DNA of 64,000 nt from Thiosulfatihalobacter marinus (GCF_016019955.1 NZ_JAECRZ010000004.1:186001-250000), one strand, 5' to 3'. Shown: positions 43,316-52,456, numbered from the stretch's first letter. Notes: generated from the letters alone by a model not told the origin. Translations and numbers: made by a program.

Positions 43316-44998
43316 ATGGCACTTTGGGATCAGGGCACGGATACGCTGCACATCACCTCTACGGGGGCGCGCAGGCCCGATTTCTGGCCCGCCGACCGCC
43401 CCTGGGACTACCACATCCCGAATCGCACGATGGATGCCAACCTCGAGCTTTCCGCCGCCCGTCACGGCAGCCGCACCGCCGTGATCCACCAGGGCGCCGG
43501 CCTCAGCTTTGCCGCGCTCTGGGACAAGGTTCGCGCGCTCGCGGGCTATCTGCAACATGCCGGAGTGGCGCGTGGCGATCCGGTCTTGCTGTTCATGCAG
43601 AACAGCCCGCATTACATCATCGGCTTTTACGCGATCCTGCGCGCCGGCGGCGCCGTGGTGCCGGTGAACCCGATGAACCGCGCCGGGGAAATCGACTATC
43701 TTGTCGCCGATACCGGCGCGCGCGTCGCAATCTGCGGGCTGGAACTGGCAGACCACATCCTGCCCGCGCTGGAACGTGGCGACCTGCATCACCTGATCGG
43801 CGCGCGCTATGGCGACATGGCCGATCCTGATTTCGACCTGCCCGTGCCCGGCGCCCTGCCCACCCGCTCCGATTCCAAGGCCGCGTCCCTTGGCATCACC
43901 GGCTTTGCCGCCGCGCTGGCCGCCGGGCACACACCCGCCCCGCGCTCCACCACGATCGATGATCTCTGTGTCATCCCCTACAGTTCGGGCACCACCGGCC
44001 AGCCCAAGGGCTGCGTGCACACCCATCGTTCGGTCATGTGCGCGCTGGTCTCCACCATCCGCTGGAACCCGGTGGATGCCGATACGGTGCATCTGGGCGC
44101 CCTGCCCTTCTTTCACGTCACCGGCATGATGAACGCCATGCACGCCCCCATTGCCACCGGGGGCACGCTGGTCATCCTGCCCCGCTGGTCCAGCGGGCTG
44201 GCCGCCGCGCTGATTGCGCGCTACCGCGTCACCCGCTGGCGCTCGATCGCGACCATGGTGATCGATCTGGTGAACGATCCGGATTTCGACAGCTACGATC
44301 TGTCCAGCCTTGCCGCCATCGGCGGTGGCGGCGCCGCCATGCCCGAAGCCATCGCCGCCCGGCTCAAGACCATGCTCGGGCTGGACTATCTCGAAGGTTA
44401 CGGCCTGTCCGAAACCATGGCCGGCACCCATCTCAATCCTGTGGACGCGCCCCGTCCGCAATGTCTGGGCCAGCCGATCCATGCGGTGGATTCCCGCATT
44501 CTGGATCCGGAAACGGATGCCGAACTGCCCCATGGCGAGGTCGGCGAGATCGTCACCCACGCGCCGCAGAATTTCACCGGCTACTGGCAACGCCCCGCCG
44601 ACAGCGCCGCCGCCTTTGTCACGCTGGACGGCCTGGCGTTCCTGCGCACCGGCGATATCGGCTATCGCGACGATCAGGGCTATTTCTACATGGTCGACCG
44701 GGTCAAGCGCATGGTCAACGTGTCGGGCTTCAAGGTCTGGCCGGCCGAGATTGAAATGCTGATGCTGCATCACCCCGACATCGCCGAGGCCTGTGTCATC
44801 GGCGCCACCGATCCGCGCCGGGGCGAGGTGGTCAAGGCCGTGATCGTGCCCCGCCCGGGCACCCGCCCCGACGCCCGGGCCATCATCGCCTGGTGCCGGG
44901 GCGAAATGGCCGCCTATAAATGCCCCTCGATCGTGGAATTCACCAAGGCCCTGCCCAAATCCGGCGCGGGCAAGGTGCTGTGGAAAGACCTGACATGA
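43316..44998 (+). CDS. Acyl-CoA synthetase (AMP-forming), PimA-like
   Basis: This 560-residue ANL-family ligase has the P-loop YSSGTTGQPKGCVHTH (about residue 221), the YGLSETMAGTH motif, TGDIGYRDDQGYFYMVDR and the C-terminal catalytic Lys region PKSGAGKVLWK. It would activate a carboxylic acid to its CoA thioester and feed the adjacent beta-oxidation enzymes. ATG 43316 gives MALWDQGTDTL. It is divergent from the FadB-type gene and upstream of the IclR gene (25-nt gap). The substrate is not evident from sequence; dicarboxylic or cyclic acids are candidates because of the pim-like context. Confidence 0.9.
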   Translation: MALWDQGTDTLHITSTGARRPDFWPADRPWDYHIPNRTMDANLELSAARHGSRTAVIHQGAGLSFAALWDKVRALAGYLQHAGVARGDPVLLFMQNSPHYIIGFYAILRAGGAVVPVNPMNRAGEIDYLVADTGARVAICGLELADHILPALERGDLHHLIGARYGDMADPDFDLPVPGALPTRSDSKAASLGITGFAAALAAGHTPAPRSTTIDDLCVIPYSSGTTGQPKGCVHTHRSVMCALVSTIRWNPVDADTVHLGALPFFHVTGMMNAMHAPIATGGTLVILPRWSSGLAAALIARYRVTRWRSIATMVIDLVNDPDFDSYDLSSLAAIGGGGAAMPEAIAARLKTMLGLDYLEGYGLSETMAGTHLNPVDAPRPQCLGQPIHAVDSRILDPETDAELPHGEVGEIVTHAPQNFTGYWQRPADSAAAFVTLDGLAFLRTGDIGYRDDQGYFYMVDRVKRMVNVSGFKVWPAEIEMLMLHHPDIAEACVIGATDPRRGEVVKAVIVPRPGTRPDARAIIAWCRGEMAAYKCPSIVEFTKALPKSGAGKVLWKDLT

Positions 44999-45023
44999 CC
45001 CACCCGACCCCCAAGGCCCGCCC

Positions 45024-45839
45024 ATGAGAAAACGCGGCCCCTCTGCCGACAGCCCTGAAACCGACCGGCAATTCGTCACCTCCCTGTCGCGCGGGCTGGA
45101 CGTGTTGCGCGCCTTTCGCCCCGATGACCGGGCCGGTCTGTCCAACCGCGACCTGGCCCAGCGCACCGGCCTGCCCAATTCCACCGTGTCGCGGCTCACC
45201 TTTACGCTGATGCAGACCGGATACCTGCTTTATGACGAACAGACCGGGCGCTATCGCATGGGCGTGCCGGTGCTGTCGCTGGGGTTTGCCTGTCTGGGCG
45301 GCATCCCGATCCGCGAGGCGGCAATGGAACCGATGCAGCGGCTCGCGGATGCCGCCGGGGACGGGGTTATGGTGTCGATGGGCGCGCGCGACGGCCCAAC
45401 CGTGACCTATCTGGCCTGCGCCCGCGCCACCGACGGGGTGGTGTCGCTGCAACTGGGCGTCGGCTCGCGCATCTCACTGGCGCGTTCCGCCATGGGGCGG
45501 GCCTATCTCACCGGGTGCAAACCCGACGAGCGCGCCGAAATCCTCGATGAACTGGCCGCGCATTACGGCCCCGCCCGATGGCCCGCCCTGCGGGCCGGGA
45601 TCGACGAGGCCGCGCAACAGATCGCCGAACGGGGCTTTTATGCCAATTTCGGCGAATGGACCGAAGGCGTGCATTCCGTCGCCGTGCCCTTCCCCAGCCA
45701 CAGCGACGGCACCCCCCACATGGCCTTTAACCTGGGCGGTTTCGCGCCTTTCCTGCCAAAGGACCGGCTGGAAAACGATCTTGGCCCCAAGCTGCTGGCC
45801 ATGACCCACGCGCTGCGCCACCAGGTGTCGGCACGCTGA
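45024..45839 (+). CDS. IclR-family transcriptional regulator
   Basis: This 271-residue protein has an N-terminal winged helix-turn-helix (about 20-80; LSRGLDVLRAF, SNRDLAQRTGLPNSTVSRLT) and a C-terminal effector-binding GAF-like domain (about 95-265; RSAMGRAYLTGCKPDERAEI). It is co-transcribed with the ligase gene. I propose that it binds the paired operators at 35177 and 43242 and responds to an acid or CoA ester from the pathway. Both the family and the operator layout agree with this, but binding is inferred. Confidence 0.9.
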   Translation: MRKRGPSADSPETDRQFVTSLSRGLDVLRAFRPDDRAGLSNRDLAQRTGLPNSTVSRLTFTLMQTGYLLYDEQTGRYRMGVPVLSLGFACLGGIPIREAAMEPMQRLADAAGDGVMVSMGARDGPTVTYLACARATDGVVSLQLGVGSRISLARSAMGRAYLTGCKPDERAEILDELAAHYGPARWPALRAGIDEAAQQIAERGFYANFGEWTEGVHSVAVPFPSHSDGTPHMAFNLGGFAPFLPKDRLENDLGPKLLAMTHALRHQVSAR

Positions 45840-45903
45840 ACCGCTTGACCCCGGGCCGGGGCGGGATCACTCTCGCCCCCACAAACAGGTTTCGGGGGCA
45901 AAG

Positions 45904-46698
45904 ATGGTCACGGTCACACAAGAACAGATCGACGATTTCCAGCGCGACGGCGCTGTCCTGGTGCCGGGTCTTTTTGCGGACCACGTCGAAACCCTGCGCG
46001 CCGGGGTGGCGCGCAACATGGCCGCGCCGGGGCCTTATGCATCGGAAAACAGGAAGGCGGGAGAGACCGGGCGCTTCTTTGACGATTACTGCAACTGGCA
46101 GCGCATCCCCGAATTTGCCGAAGTGATCCGATCCTCGCCCGCCGCACAGGTGGCGGCACGGCTGATGCAATCGGACTGCGTGCAGATGTTCCACGATCAC
46201 GTGCTGGTCAAGGAACCGGGCACCTCGATGGCCACACCCTGGCACACGGACGGGCCGTATTACTTTGTGCAGGGCAAACAGACCGTCAGCTTCTGGTCGC
46301 CGCTCGATCCCGTCACCGACGCCACGCTGCGCCTGGTGGCCGGGTCACACCGCTGGGAAAAACCGGTTCTTCCCACTCGTTGGGTCAACGAAGAAAGCTT
46401 CTTTGCGAACGAGGGCGATTACATGCCCGTGCCCGACCCGGATGCCGAAAACATGCGCATCCTGGAATGGCCGATGCAGCCGGGCGATGCCGTGGCCTTC
46501 AATTACGACGTGCTGCACGGCGCGCGCGGCAACACCGCCGCCACCCGCCGCCGGGCCTTTTCCCTGCGCCTTCTGGGGGATGACGCACGCTATGTCGAGC
46601 GGCCCGGGCGCACCTCTCCGCCCTTTCCGGACCATGACATGACACCGGGCCAGAAACTGCGCACCGACTGGTTCCCGATATTGTTGCAGCCCGACTGA
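45904..46698 (+). CDS. Phytanoyl-CoA dioxygenase (PhyH) family protein
   Basis: This 264-residue Fe(II)/2-oxoglutarate oxygenase has the metal-binding HxD in PWHTDGPYYF (about residues 115-117), the distal His in LHGARGN (about 203) and Arg in RRRAFSLRL. It would hydroxylate a substrate using 2-oxoglutarate. It follows the IclR gene by 64 nt on the same strand, so it may belong to the same catabolic programme, for instance acting on branched acids. Substrate and co-transcription are unproven. Confidence 0.82.
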   Translation: MVTVTQEQIDDFQRDGAVLVPGLFADHVETLRAGVARNMAAPGPYASENRKAGETGRFFDDYCNWQRIPEFAEVIRSSPAAQVAARLMQSDCVQMFHDHVLVKEPGTSMATPWHTDGPYYFVQGKQTVSFWSPLDPVTDATLRLVAGSHRWEKPVLPTRWVNEESFFANEGDYMPVPDPDAENMRILEWPMQPGDAVAFNYDVLHGARGNTAATRRRAFSLRLLGDDARYVERPGRTSPPFPDHDMTPGQKLRTDWFPILLQPD

Positions 46699-46723
46699 TT
46701 CACTGTCTCCATTCAGGAAACAG

Positions 46724-46739
46724 TTAATTTAGTGTTAAC
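46724..46739 (+). promoter_or_regulatory. CtrA full site upstream of the RTX gene
   Basis: TTAA (46724-46727), seven bases, TTAAC (46735-46739): an exact match to the CtrA full-site consensus known from Caulobacter and used in Rhodobacterales. It lies about 90 nt before the RTX start codon. A TTGACC at 46747-46752 could be the -35 box just downstream. Confidence 0.65.
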
Positions 46740-46827
46740 TCCTTCGTTGACCGCGAGGCGGTTTTGGCCTCATTCTCGACAAAGTTCCGCCACATTTGTC
46801 ATGATTTCAGGAAAGTGAGGCACTGCC

Positions 46828-48519
46828 ATGCCTATTCTACCCCCCGTTCTGCCGGAACCCGGCGATCTGATTTTTCGCCTTCCCTCACTCAGCGACGCCG
46901 AGATTATCGCCGCCGCCGGGCCTTATGTCATCGTGGTTTCCGGTCAGCCGGTCTATGTGCTCTCCAGCGGTCAGACAGAGCTCTACCAGGGTGGCATCGG
47001 CGGCGATTTCGTGACTGTGACCAACGGCCGTATCACCTTCCTGGGGTTTGGCGGCGACGACACCTTGATCGGTGGCGCGGGATCGGATGTTGCCCTGGCT
47101 GGCGACGGCGACGACGTGCTCTACGGCGCGGAAGGCGTGGACCTTCTGTTCGGCGAGGAAGGCAATGACCTGATCGAAGGCGGCGGCGGCAGCGACATCC
47201 TTTACGGTGGCCGGGGCATGGATACGATCAAGGGTGAAGGATCGGCCGATTACATCGACGCGGGCGATGGGGCCGATTTCGTCTATGGCGGCGAGGGCAA
47301 TGACCTGATCCTTGGCGGCAGCGGTTTTGACGTGCTTTTCGGCGGTATCGACGACGACCTTATTCATGGGGAACTCGGCAATGACACCCTGTACGGCAAT
47401 TTCGGCAACGACACGCTGTTTGGCGGCTGGGGATCGGACCGCATGTTCGGCGGGCTTGGCAACGATCTGCTGTCCGGCGGGTTGGGCAATGATCGCATGT
47501 TCGGTGGCGCGGACGACGACACGATGGGCGGCGGCGAGGGGCACGATGTCATGCGTGGCGGTCTTGGTCAGGACTGGATCGGTGGCGGCGACGGGAATGA
47601 CCTGATCGAGGGGAGCGGTGGCCACGACAGCCTTTTTGGCGAAGCCGGAAACGACAACCTGTCCGGCGGTTGGGGCGCCGATCTGCTTGATGGCGGCCTT
47701 GGCGACGATACGCTTTCCGGCGGCGAAGGCGAAGATACGTTGAACGGCGATAACGGCGGCGATTTCCTGGCAGGCGGCGCCGGAGACGACGTTATCAACG
47801 GCGGCTCGGATACCGACAGCCTGTTCGGCGAAGACGGTAACGACGTGCTTCGGGGCGGCGCACAGCGCGACTTCCTACGCGGCGGCGACGGCGATGACCT
47901 CGTTGGCGGCAACAGCGGCAACGACTACATGCGCGGCGGCAATGGCAATGACACGCTTCTGGGCGGCACCGGCGACGACCGCATGTTCGGCAATAGCGGA
48001 AACGATTCGATCCTGGGCAGCTTTGGCAAGGATTCGGTCGAGGCCGGCTATGGCGACGATTTCGTAAGCGGTGGCGACGGCGACGATACGCTGTACGGCA
48101 ACCAGGGCAACGATACGATCCGTGGCGAACGCGGCAATGACGCCATGCATGGCGGCGACGGCGATGATCTGATGTTCGGGCGTCAGGGCAATGACACGCT
48201 CACCGGCGGAAGCGGCGCCGATGTCCTGTTTGGCGGCGACGGCAATGACTATCTGCGCGGCGGGGTGGGCGACGACACCCTGCGCGGCGGCGCGGATGCG
48301 GATCAGTTCATCTTTCTGGATACCGTCAATAACGGGCTGGATCGCATCCTGGATTTCCAGGACGGGCTTGACCTGCTGCGCATCGCATCGGCCAACCAGG
48401 CCTATTCGGCATCCGATACGGCAGATGGCGCGCTGGTCGATATGGATAACGGCATCAGCTTCCTGCTTGTCGGGGTGGCGGCCTCTGCCATTGACGACAC
48501 CGATTTCGTATTTGTCTGA
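46828..48519 (+). CDS. RTX calcium-binding repeat protein, type I secreted
   Basis: This 563-residue protein has a short N-terminal domain (about 1-75), then several dozen glycine-rich nonapeptide repeats of the form GGxGxDxLx from about 75 to 490, which fold into a calcium-binding beta roll. The C-terminal region (about 490-563; DQFIFLDTVNNGLDRILDF) is typical of type I secretion signals. No enzymatic domain is visible, so a surface or adhesion role is likely. No T1SS genes are nearby. A CtrA site lies upstream and a strong terminator downstream, so it is a single transcription unit. Confidence 0.88.
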   Translation: MPILPPVLPEPGDLIFRLPSLSDAEIIAAAGPYVIVVSGQPVYVLSSGQTELYQGGIGGDFVTVTNGRITFLGFGGDDTLIGGAGSDVALAGDGDDVLYGAEGVDLLFGEEGNDLIEGGGGSDILYGGRGMDTIKGEGSADYIDAGDGADFVYGGEGNDLILGGSGFDVLFGGIDDDLIHGELGNDTLYGNFGNDTLFGGWGSDRMFGGLGNDLLSGGLGNDRMFGGADDDTMGGGEGHDVMRGGLGQDWIGGGDGNDLIEGSGGHDSLFGEAGNDNLSGGWGADLLDGGLGDDTLSGGEGEDTLNGDNGGDFLAGGAGDDVINGGSDTDSLFGEDGNDVLRGGAQRDFLRGGDGDDLVGGNSGNDYMRGGNGNDTLLGGTGDDRMFGNSGNDSILGSFGKDSVEAGYGDDFVSGGDGDDTLYGNQGNDTIRGERGNDAMHGGDGDDLMFGRQGNDTLTGGSGADVLFGGDGNDYLRGGVGDDTLRGGADADQFIFLDTVNNGLDRILDFQDGLDLLRIASANQAYSASDTADGALVDMDNGISFLLVGVAASAIDDTDFVFV

Positions 48520-48541
48520 TCGAACCCGTCCACTGACGTAC

Positions 48542-48571
48542 AAAGGCCCGGCGCGCAAACGCCGGGCCTTT
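48542..48571 (+). terminator. Intrinsic terminator after the RTX gene
   Basis: A perfect 12-bp stem (48542-48553 with 48560-48571, AAAGGCCCGGCG/CGCCGGGCCTTT) with a 6-nt loop and flanking A and T runs. It can serve the RTX gene and the convergent yqeY-like gene. Confidence 0.85.
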
Positions 48572-48609
48572 CAATTCCTCGCGAAACCGGTCGTCGCAAA
48601 ACCGGGCCG

Positions 48610-49077
48610 TCAGCCCTGGTTCAACGCGTCCTTGACCCTGGCGCCAACCTTGCCGAAATCCATCTGGCCAGTGTATTTCGCCTTTAGCGCGCCCATCACC
48701 TTGCCCATGTCGCGAATCGATTCCGCGCCAACGTCCGCAACAGCGGCCTGGATCGCCCTGGACACTTCCGCGTCACTCAGCTTCTTGGGCAGGAACTCCT
48801 CGATCACCACGATCTCGGACAGTTCCCGTTCCGCCAGATCCAGCCGCCCGCCCTCTTCATAGGTGCGCGCGCTTTCCTGGCGCTGCTTGACCATCTTGGC
48901 CAGGATGCCCAGGATCTCGGCATCATCCACGCCGCTTCTGTCCTCGCCTTCGCCGCGCGCGGCGATGTCACGGTCCTTGATCGCCGCCGTCACCAGCCGC
49001 AAGGTCGAAAGCCGCGCCGCGGCCCGATCGCGCATCGCCTGTTTCAACGCCGTATTGATGTCTTCCCGCAGAGTCAT
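48610..49077 (-). CDS. GatB/YqeY-domain protein
   Basis: This is a protein of about 155 residues, all YqeY domain (TLREDINTALKQAMRD, DAEILGILAKMVKQRQES, MGKVMGALKAKYTGQMD). The domain also occurs in the amidotransferase subunit GatB, where it touches tRNA; the stand-alone protein's role is unclear. I prefer ATG 49077 (MTLRED) to an ATG 12 nt upstream. It is divergent from carA, a neighbour order common in alphaproteobacteria. Confidence 0.88.
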   Translation of the reverse strand: MTLREDINTALKQAMRDRAAARLSTLRLVTAAIKDRDIAARGEGEDRSGVDDAEILGILAKMVKQRQESARTYEEGGRLDLAERELSEIVVIEEFLPKKLSDAEVSRAIQAAVADVGAESIRDMGKVMGALKAKYTGQMDFGKVGARVKDALNQG

Positions 49078-49200
49078 GTGTCTCGCCATTTGCTGCTGAA
49101 CATAAGCCCCGGACCATACTCAACACCGCGTCCCGGCGCAACCGCCACGCCACGCTCTGCCGCGGCGCGGCAATGGCACATAATCGCCGCCCGCACCGGC

Positions 49201-49229
49201 TTGACGCGCGCACCCGCGCGACATAGGTA
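49201..49229 (+). promoter_or_regulatory. Candidate carA promoter
   Basis: TTGACG (49201-49206) is followed by a 17-nt spacer and TAGGTA (49224-49229), about 30 nt before the carA start. The -35 box is good and the -10 box weak. Confidence 0.4.
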
Positions 49230-49260
49230 TCGGCCAATTTGTCAGCCGGAGAGTCGACCC

Positions 49261-50415
49261 ATGGCCCAAAAGCCCCCTTCCCACCCGACCGCCTGCCTTG
49301 CCCTGGCTGACGGCACGCTGTTTTACGGGCGCGGTTTTGGCGCCACCGGCGAAACCGTGGCCGAACTGTGCTTCAACACCGCCATGACCGGCTATCAGGA
49401 AATCATGACCGATCCGTCTTATGCCGGGCAGGTCGTCACCTTCACCTTCCCCCATATCGGCAATACCGGGGTCACGCCCGAGGATGACGAAACCGCCGAT
49501 CCCGTCGCGGCGGGCATGGTGGTGAAATGGGATCCCACGGCGCCGTCCAACTGGCGCGCCGTGGACACGTTGTCCAACTGGCTCGCCGCGCGCGGCCGCA
49601 TCGCCATTGGCGGGATCGACACCCGCCGCCTGACCCGCGCCATTCGCCAGCAGGGCGCGCCGCATGTGGCGCTCGCGCATGATCCCGACGGCACGTTCGA
49701 CACCAAGGCCCTTGTGGCCAGGGCGCGCGCCTTCCACGGCCTCGAAGGGCTGGATCTGGCCAGGGAAGTCACCTGCGCCCAATCCTATCGCTGGGACGAA
49801 ATGCGCTGGGCCTGGCCCCAGGGCTATTCCCGCCAGGAAGCCCCCAAATTCAAAGTTGTCGCCGTCGATTTCGGGGCCAAGCGCAATATCCTGCGCTGCC
49901 TCGCCTCTGTTGGCTGCGACGTGACCGTGCTGCCCGCCACCGCCACCGCCGAGGAGGTGCTGGCACATGATCCCGATGGCGTTTTCCTGTCCAACGGCCC
50001 CGGCGATCCGGCGGCGACGGGCGCCTATGCCGTGCCCATGATCCGGGACGTGCTCAAGGCCGATCTACCGGTCTTCGGCATCTGCCTGGGCCACCAGATG
50101 CTGGCCCTCGCCCTGGGCGCCAGGACGGTCAAGATGAACCACGGCCACCACGGCGCCAATCACCCGGTCAAGGATCACGATACCGGCAAGGTGGAAATCA
50201 CCTCGATGAACCATGGCTTTGCCGTGGACGGGCAATCCCTGCCCGACGGTGTAGTGGAAAGCCATGTGTCGCTGTTTGACGGATCGAACTGCGGCATCCG
50301 TCTGGCCGACCGCCCGGTCTTTTCGGTTCAGCACCACCCCGAGGCCAGCCCCGGCCCGCAAGACAGCTTTTACCTGTTCGAGAAATTCGCCGCCTGCATG
50401 GCCGAACGCGCCTGA
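49261..50415 (+). CDS. carA: Carbamoyl-phosphate synthase small subunit
   Basis: This 384-residue glutaminase subunit supplies ammonia to CarB for carbamoyl phosphate, the precursor of arginine and pyrimidines. The N-terminal CarA domain (about 1-150) precedes a class I glutamine amidotransferase domain with the nucleophile Cys in GICLGHQM (about residue 277) and the His of SVQHHPEASPG (about 360). GGAGAG before ATG 49261 sets the start. It is related in function to pyrB at 13.9 kb, though not linked to it. carB is not in the window. Confidence 0.95.
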   Translation: MAQKPPSHPTACLALADGTLFYGRGFGATGETVAELCFNTAMTGYQEIMTDPSYAGQVVTFTFPHIGNTGVTPEDDETADPVAAGMVVKWDPTAPSNWRAVDTLSNWLAARGRIAIGGIDTRRLTRAIRQQGAPHVALAHDPDGTFDTKALVARARAFHGLEGLDLAREVTCAQSYRWDEMRWAWPQGYSRQEAPKFKVVAVDFGAKRNILRCLASVGCDVTVLPATATAEEVLAHDPDGVFLSNGPGDPAATGAYAVPMIRDVLKADLPVFGICLGHQMLALALGARTVKMNHGHHGANHPVKDHDTGKVEITSMNHGFAVDGQSLPDGVVESHVSLFDGSNCGIRLADRPVFSVQHHPEASPGPQDSFYLFEKFAACMAERA

Positions 50416-50458
50416 TCCCCCTGATTTCAGGGCGTTTTCGCCTGCGGTTTCATCAACC

Positions 50459-50474
50459 TTAACGCGCTGTTAAC
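50459..50474 (+). promoter_or_regulatory. CtrA full site upstream of the glycosyltransferase
   Basis: TTAA (50459-50462), seven bases, TTAAC (50470-50474): an exact CtrA consensus match about 50 nt before the start codon at 50525 and 44 nt after carA. It is the second exact full site within 4 kb. Confidence 0.65.
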
Positions 50475-50524
50475 TCTTGCGCCGCCAATGTGGCGGGACA
50501 GACGGCAATGGCGCGGACGGCGGA

Positions 50525-52456
50525 ATGAACGATCCAATTGGGCTGATCGACGGGGGCATCGGTACGGGCACGGACCGGGGTTTTGGCCGGGGCACCGACC
50601 TGCCGCAACGGGATGATCACGTCGCCCTGGGCCGCGATCTGATCGACCGGCACCGCATCACGCCCTGGCAATTGTTCTACGCGCTGCGTTGCCAGCGCCG
50701 CTGGAATGCCTCGCTGGCGGAAATCCTGCGCATCCGTGGCTGGATCGGCGAGGACGAATTGCGCGCCTCGCTGGCGCGCGGCCTGGCGGGCGGGCAGGTC
50801 GATCTGGACCGGGAACCGCCCGACCCGACGATCCAGGACCTTCTGCCACCGGCATTTTGCCTTCGCCATTGCGTGTTGCCCTGGGCACGGTTTGACGGCA
50901 CCCCGGTGCTGGCGGTTGGCCGGCCCGACCGGATCGCAGAGCTTCGCCCGCACCTGCCCCCCGGCCTGCGCCACGCGCTGATCACCGTCGCCCCGGAAAC
51001 ACAGATCACCCGGTATCTGGCCAAGCGCCATCGCGCCCACCTTACGCGCCACGCCGAAACCCGGCTGGACCCGCGCCTCTCCTGCCGGGGCTGGGATCGG
51101 CGCTCGTGGCACCAGACCGCCCGGTTCGCGGTCATCGCCGCCACACTTGCCGGGCTGGTCCTGCTGGCGCCCCGCCTGATGCTGATCGGGCTGATGGGCT
51201 GGGCACTGTTGTCGCTGTTTGCCGCCACGGCGATGAAAACCACCGCCTTCGTTCTGCATCTGCTGCACCGCCACGATCCCCCTGCGCCTGATCTGCCCCC
51301 CGGCGCCCGCCTGCCGCGCATATCGGTCATGGTGCCGCTGTTTCGCGAAAAGGAGATTGCCCATGCCCTGATCCGGCGCCTGACCCGGCTGACCTATCCG
51401 CGCGCGCTGCTCGACGTGGTGCTGGTGCTGGAAGAAAAGGACGACGTGACCCGCAACACCATCGCCCAGACCCGCCTGCCCCGCTGGATGCGCGTGGTTC
51501 AGGTGCCCGCCGGGTCCGGGCTGACGACCAAGCCGCGCGCCCTGAACTATGCGCTGGATTTCTGCAAGGGCGATATCATCGGCATCTGGGACGCCGAAGA
51601 TGCCCCCGCCCCCGATCAGCTCGACTGTGTGGCGCGCCATTTTGCTCATGCCGCGCCCGACGTGGCCTGTCTTCAGGGGGTGCTGGATTATTACAACCCC
51701 TATACCAACTGGATTTCGCGCTGCTTCACCATCGAATACAGCACCTGGTTCCGCATCATCCTGCCCGGTTTGGCCCGCATGGGGCTGGCGATACCGCTGG
51801 GCGGCACCACGCTGTTCCTGCGCCGCGCCGCCATCGAACATGTCCAGGGCTGGGACGCCCACAACGTCACCGAAGATGCCGATCTCGGCTATCGCCTGGC
51901 CCGGTTCGGCTATCGCACCGAACTGATACGCACCGTCACCGGGGAAGAGGCCAATTGCCGCCCCATCGCCTGGATCCGCCAACGCTCGCGCTGGCTCAAG
52001 GGGTTCATGGTGACGTATTTCGTCCACATGCGCACCCCACGCCGCCTGTGGCGCGAACTGGGCGCGCGCCGCTTCATCGGCTTTCATCTGGTTTTCATGA
52101 CCACACTCACCCAGTTTGTTCTGGCCCCCGTGATCTGGAGCTTCTGGGGTGCCGCCTTTGGCCTGCCCCATCCGCTGACCGACCTGCTGGGCGACACCGC
52201 GTTGTTGTGGATCGGTGGCGGAATGATCAGCGCTGGGGTCATGAGCGCGGCGATCTCGCTCACCTCGGTCTGGGGACAGGGGCGCGAACGGCTCTACCCC
52301 TGGGTTCTGACCATGATGTTCTACTTTCCCATGGCCACCCTGGCCGCCTACAAGGCCCTGATCGAGCTGCTGTGCGCGCCCTATTACTGGGACAAGACGG
52401 CACATGGCAAAACCGCCGAAGGCACGCGCGCGCACCTGCCCGACAGCCCGGACTGA
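50525..52456 (+). CDS. Membrane glycosyltransferase family 2 with N-terminal T2SSE-N/MshEN-like domain
   Basis: This 643-residue protein has an N-terminal domain (about 25-150) resembling the T2SSE-N/MshEN domain (LIDRHRITPWQLFYALRCQ, IRGWIGEDELRASLARGL), which binds c-di-GMP in MshE. Two transmembrane helices follow (about 195-235), then a processive-type GT2 domain (about 255-500) with Asp in IWDAEDAPAPDQ and TEDADLGYRLARFG and the QRSRWLKG motif. About four more helices complete it. It probably makes and extrudes an exopolysaccharide. ATG 50525 is chosen; the Shine-Dalgarno is weak. A CtrA site lies just upstream. Confidence 0.85.
   Translation: MNDPIGLIDGGIGTGTDRGFGRGTDLPQRDDHVALGRDLIDRHRITPWQLFYALRCQRRWNASLAEILRIRGWIGEDELRASLARGLAGGQVDLDREPPDPTIQDLLPPAFCLRHCVLPWARFDGTPVLAVGRPDRIAELRPHLPPGLRHALITVAPETQITRYLAKRHRAHLTRHAETRLDPRLSCRGWDRRSWHQTARFAVIAATLAGLVLLAPRLMLIGLMGWALLSLFAATAMKTTAFVLHLLHRHDPPAPDLPPGARLPRISVMVPLFREKEIAHALIRRLTRLTYPRALLDVVLVLEEKDDVTRNTIAQTRLPRWMRVVQVPAGSGLTTKPRALNYALDFCKGDIIGIWDAEDAPAPDQLDCVARHFAHAAPDVACLQGVLDYYNPYTNWISRCFTIEYSTWFRIILPGLARMGLAIPLGGTTLFLRRAAIEHVQGWDAHNVTEDADLGYRLARFGYRTELIRTVTGEEANCRPIAWIRQRSRWLKGFMVTYFVHMRTPRRLWRELGARRFIGFHLVFMTTLTQFVLAPVIWSFWGAAFGLPHPLTDLLGDTALLWIGGGMISAGVMSAAISLTSVWGQGRERLYPWVLTMMFYFPMATLAAYKALIELLCAPYYWDKTAHGKTAEGTRAHLPDSPD

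Noticed and set aside
46900-48400. Repetitive DNA that might be taken for a CRISPR or tandem array
   Set aside because: The periodicity (about 27 bp) follows the nonapeptide RTX code in one intact reading frame, and there are no spacers or conserved DNA repeats.
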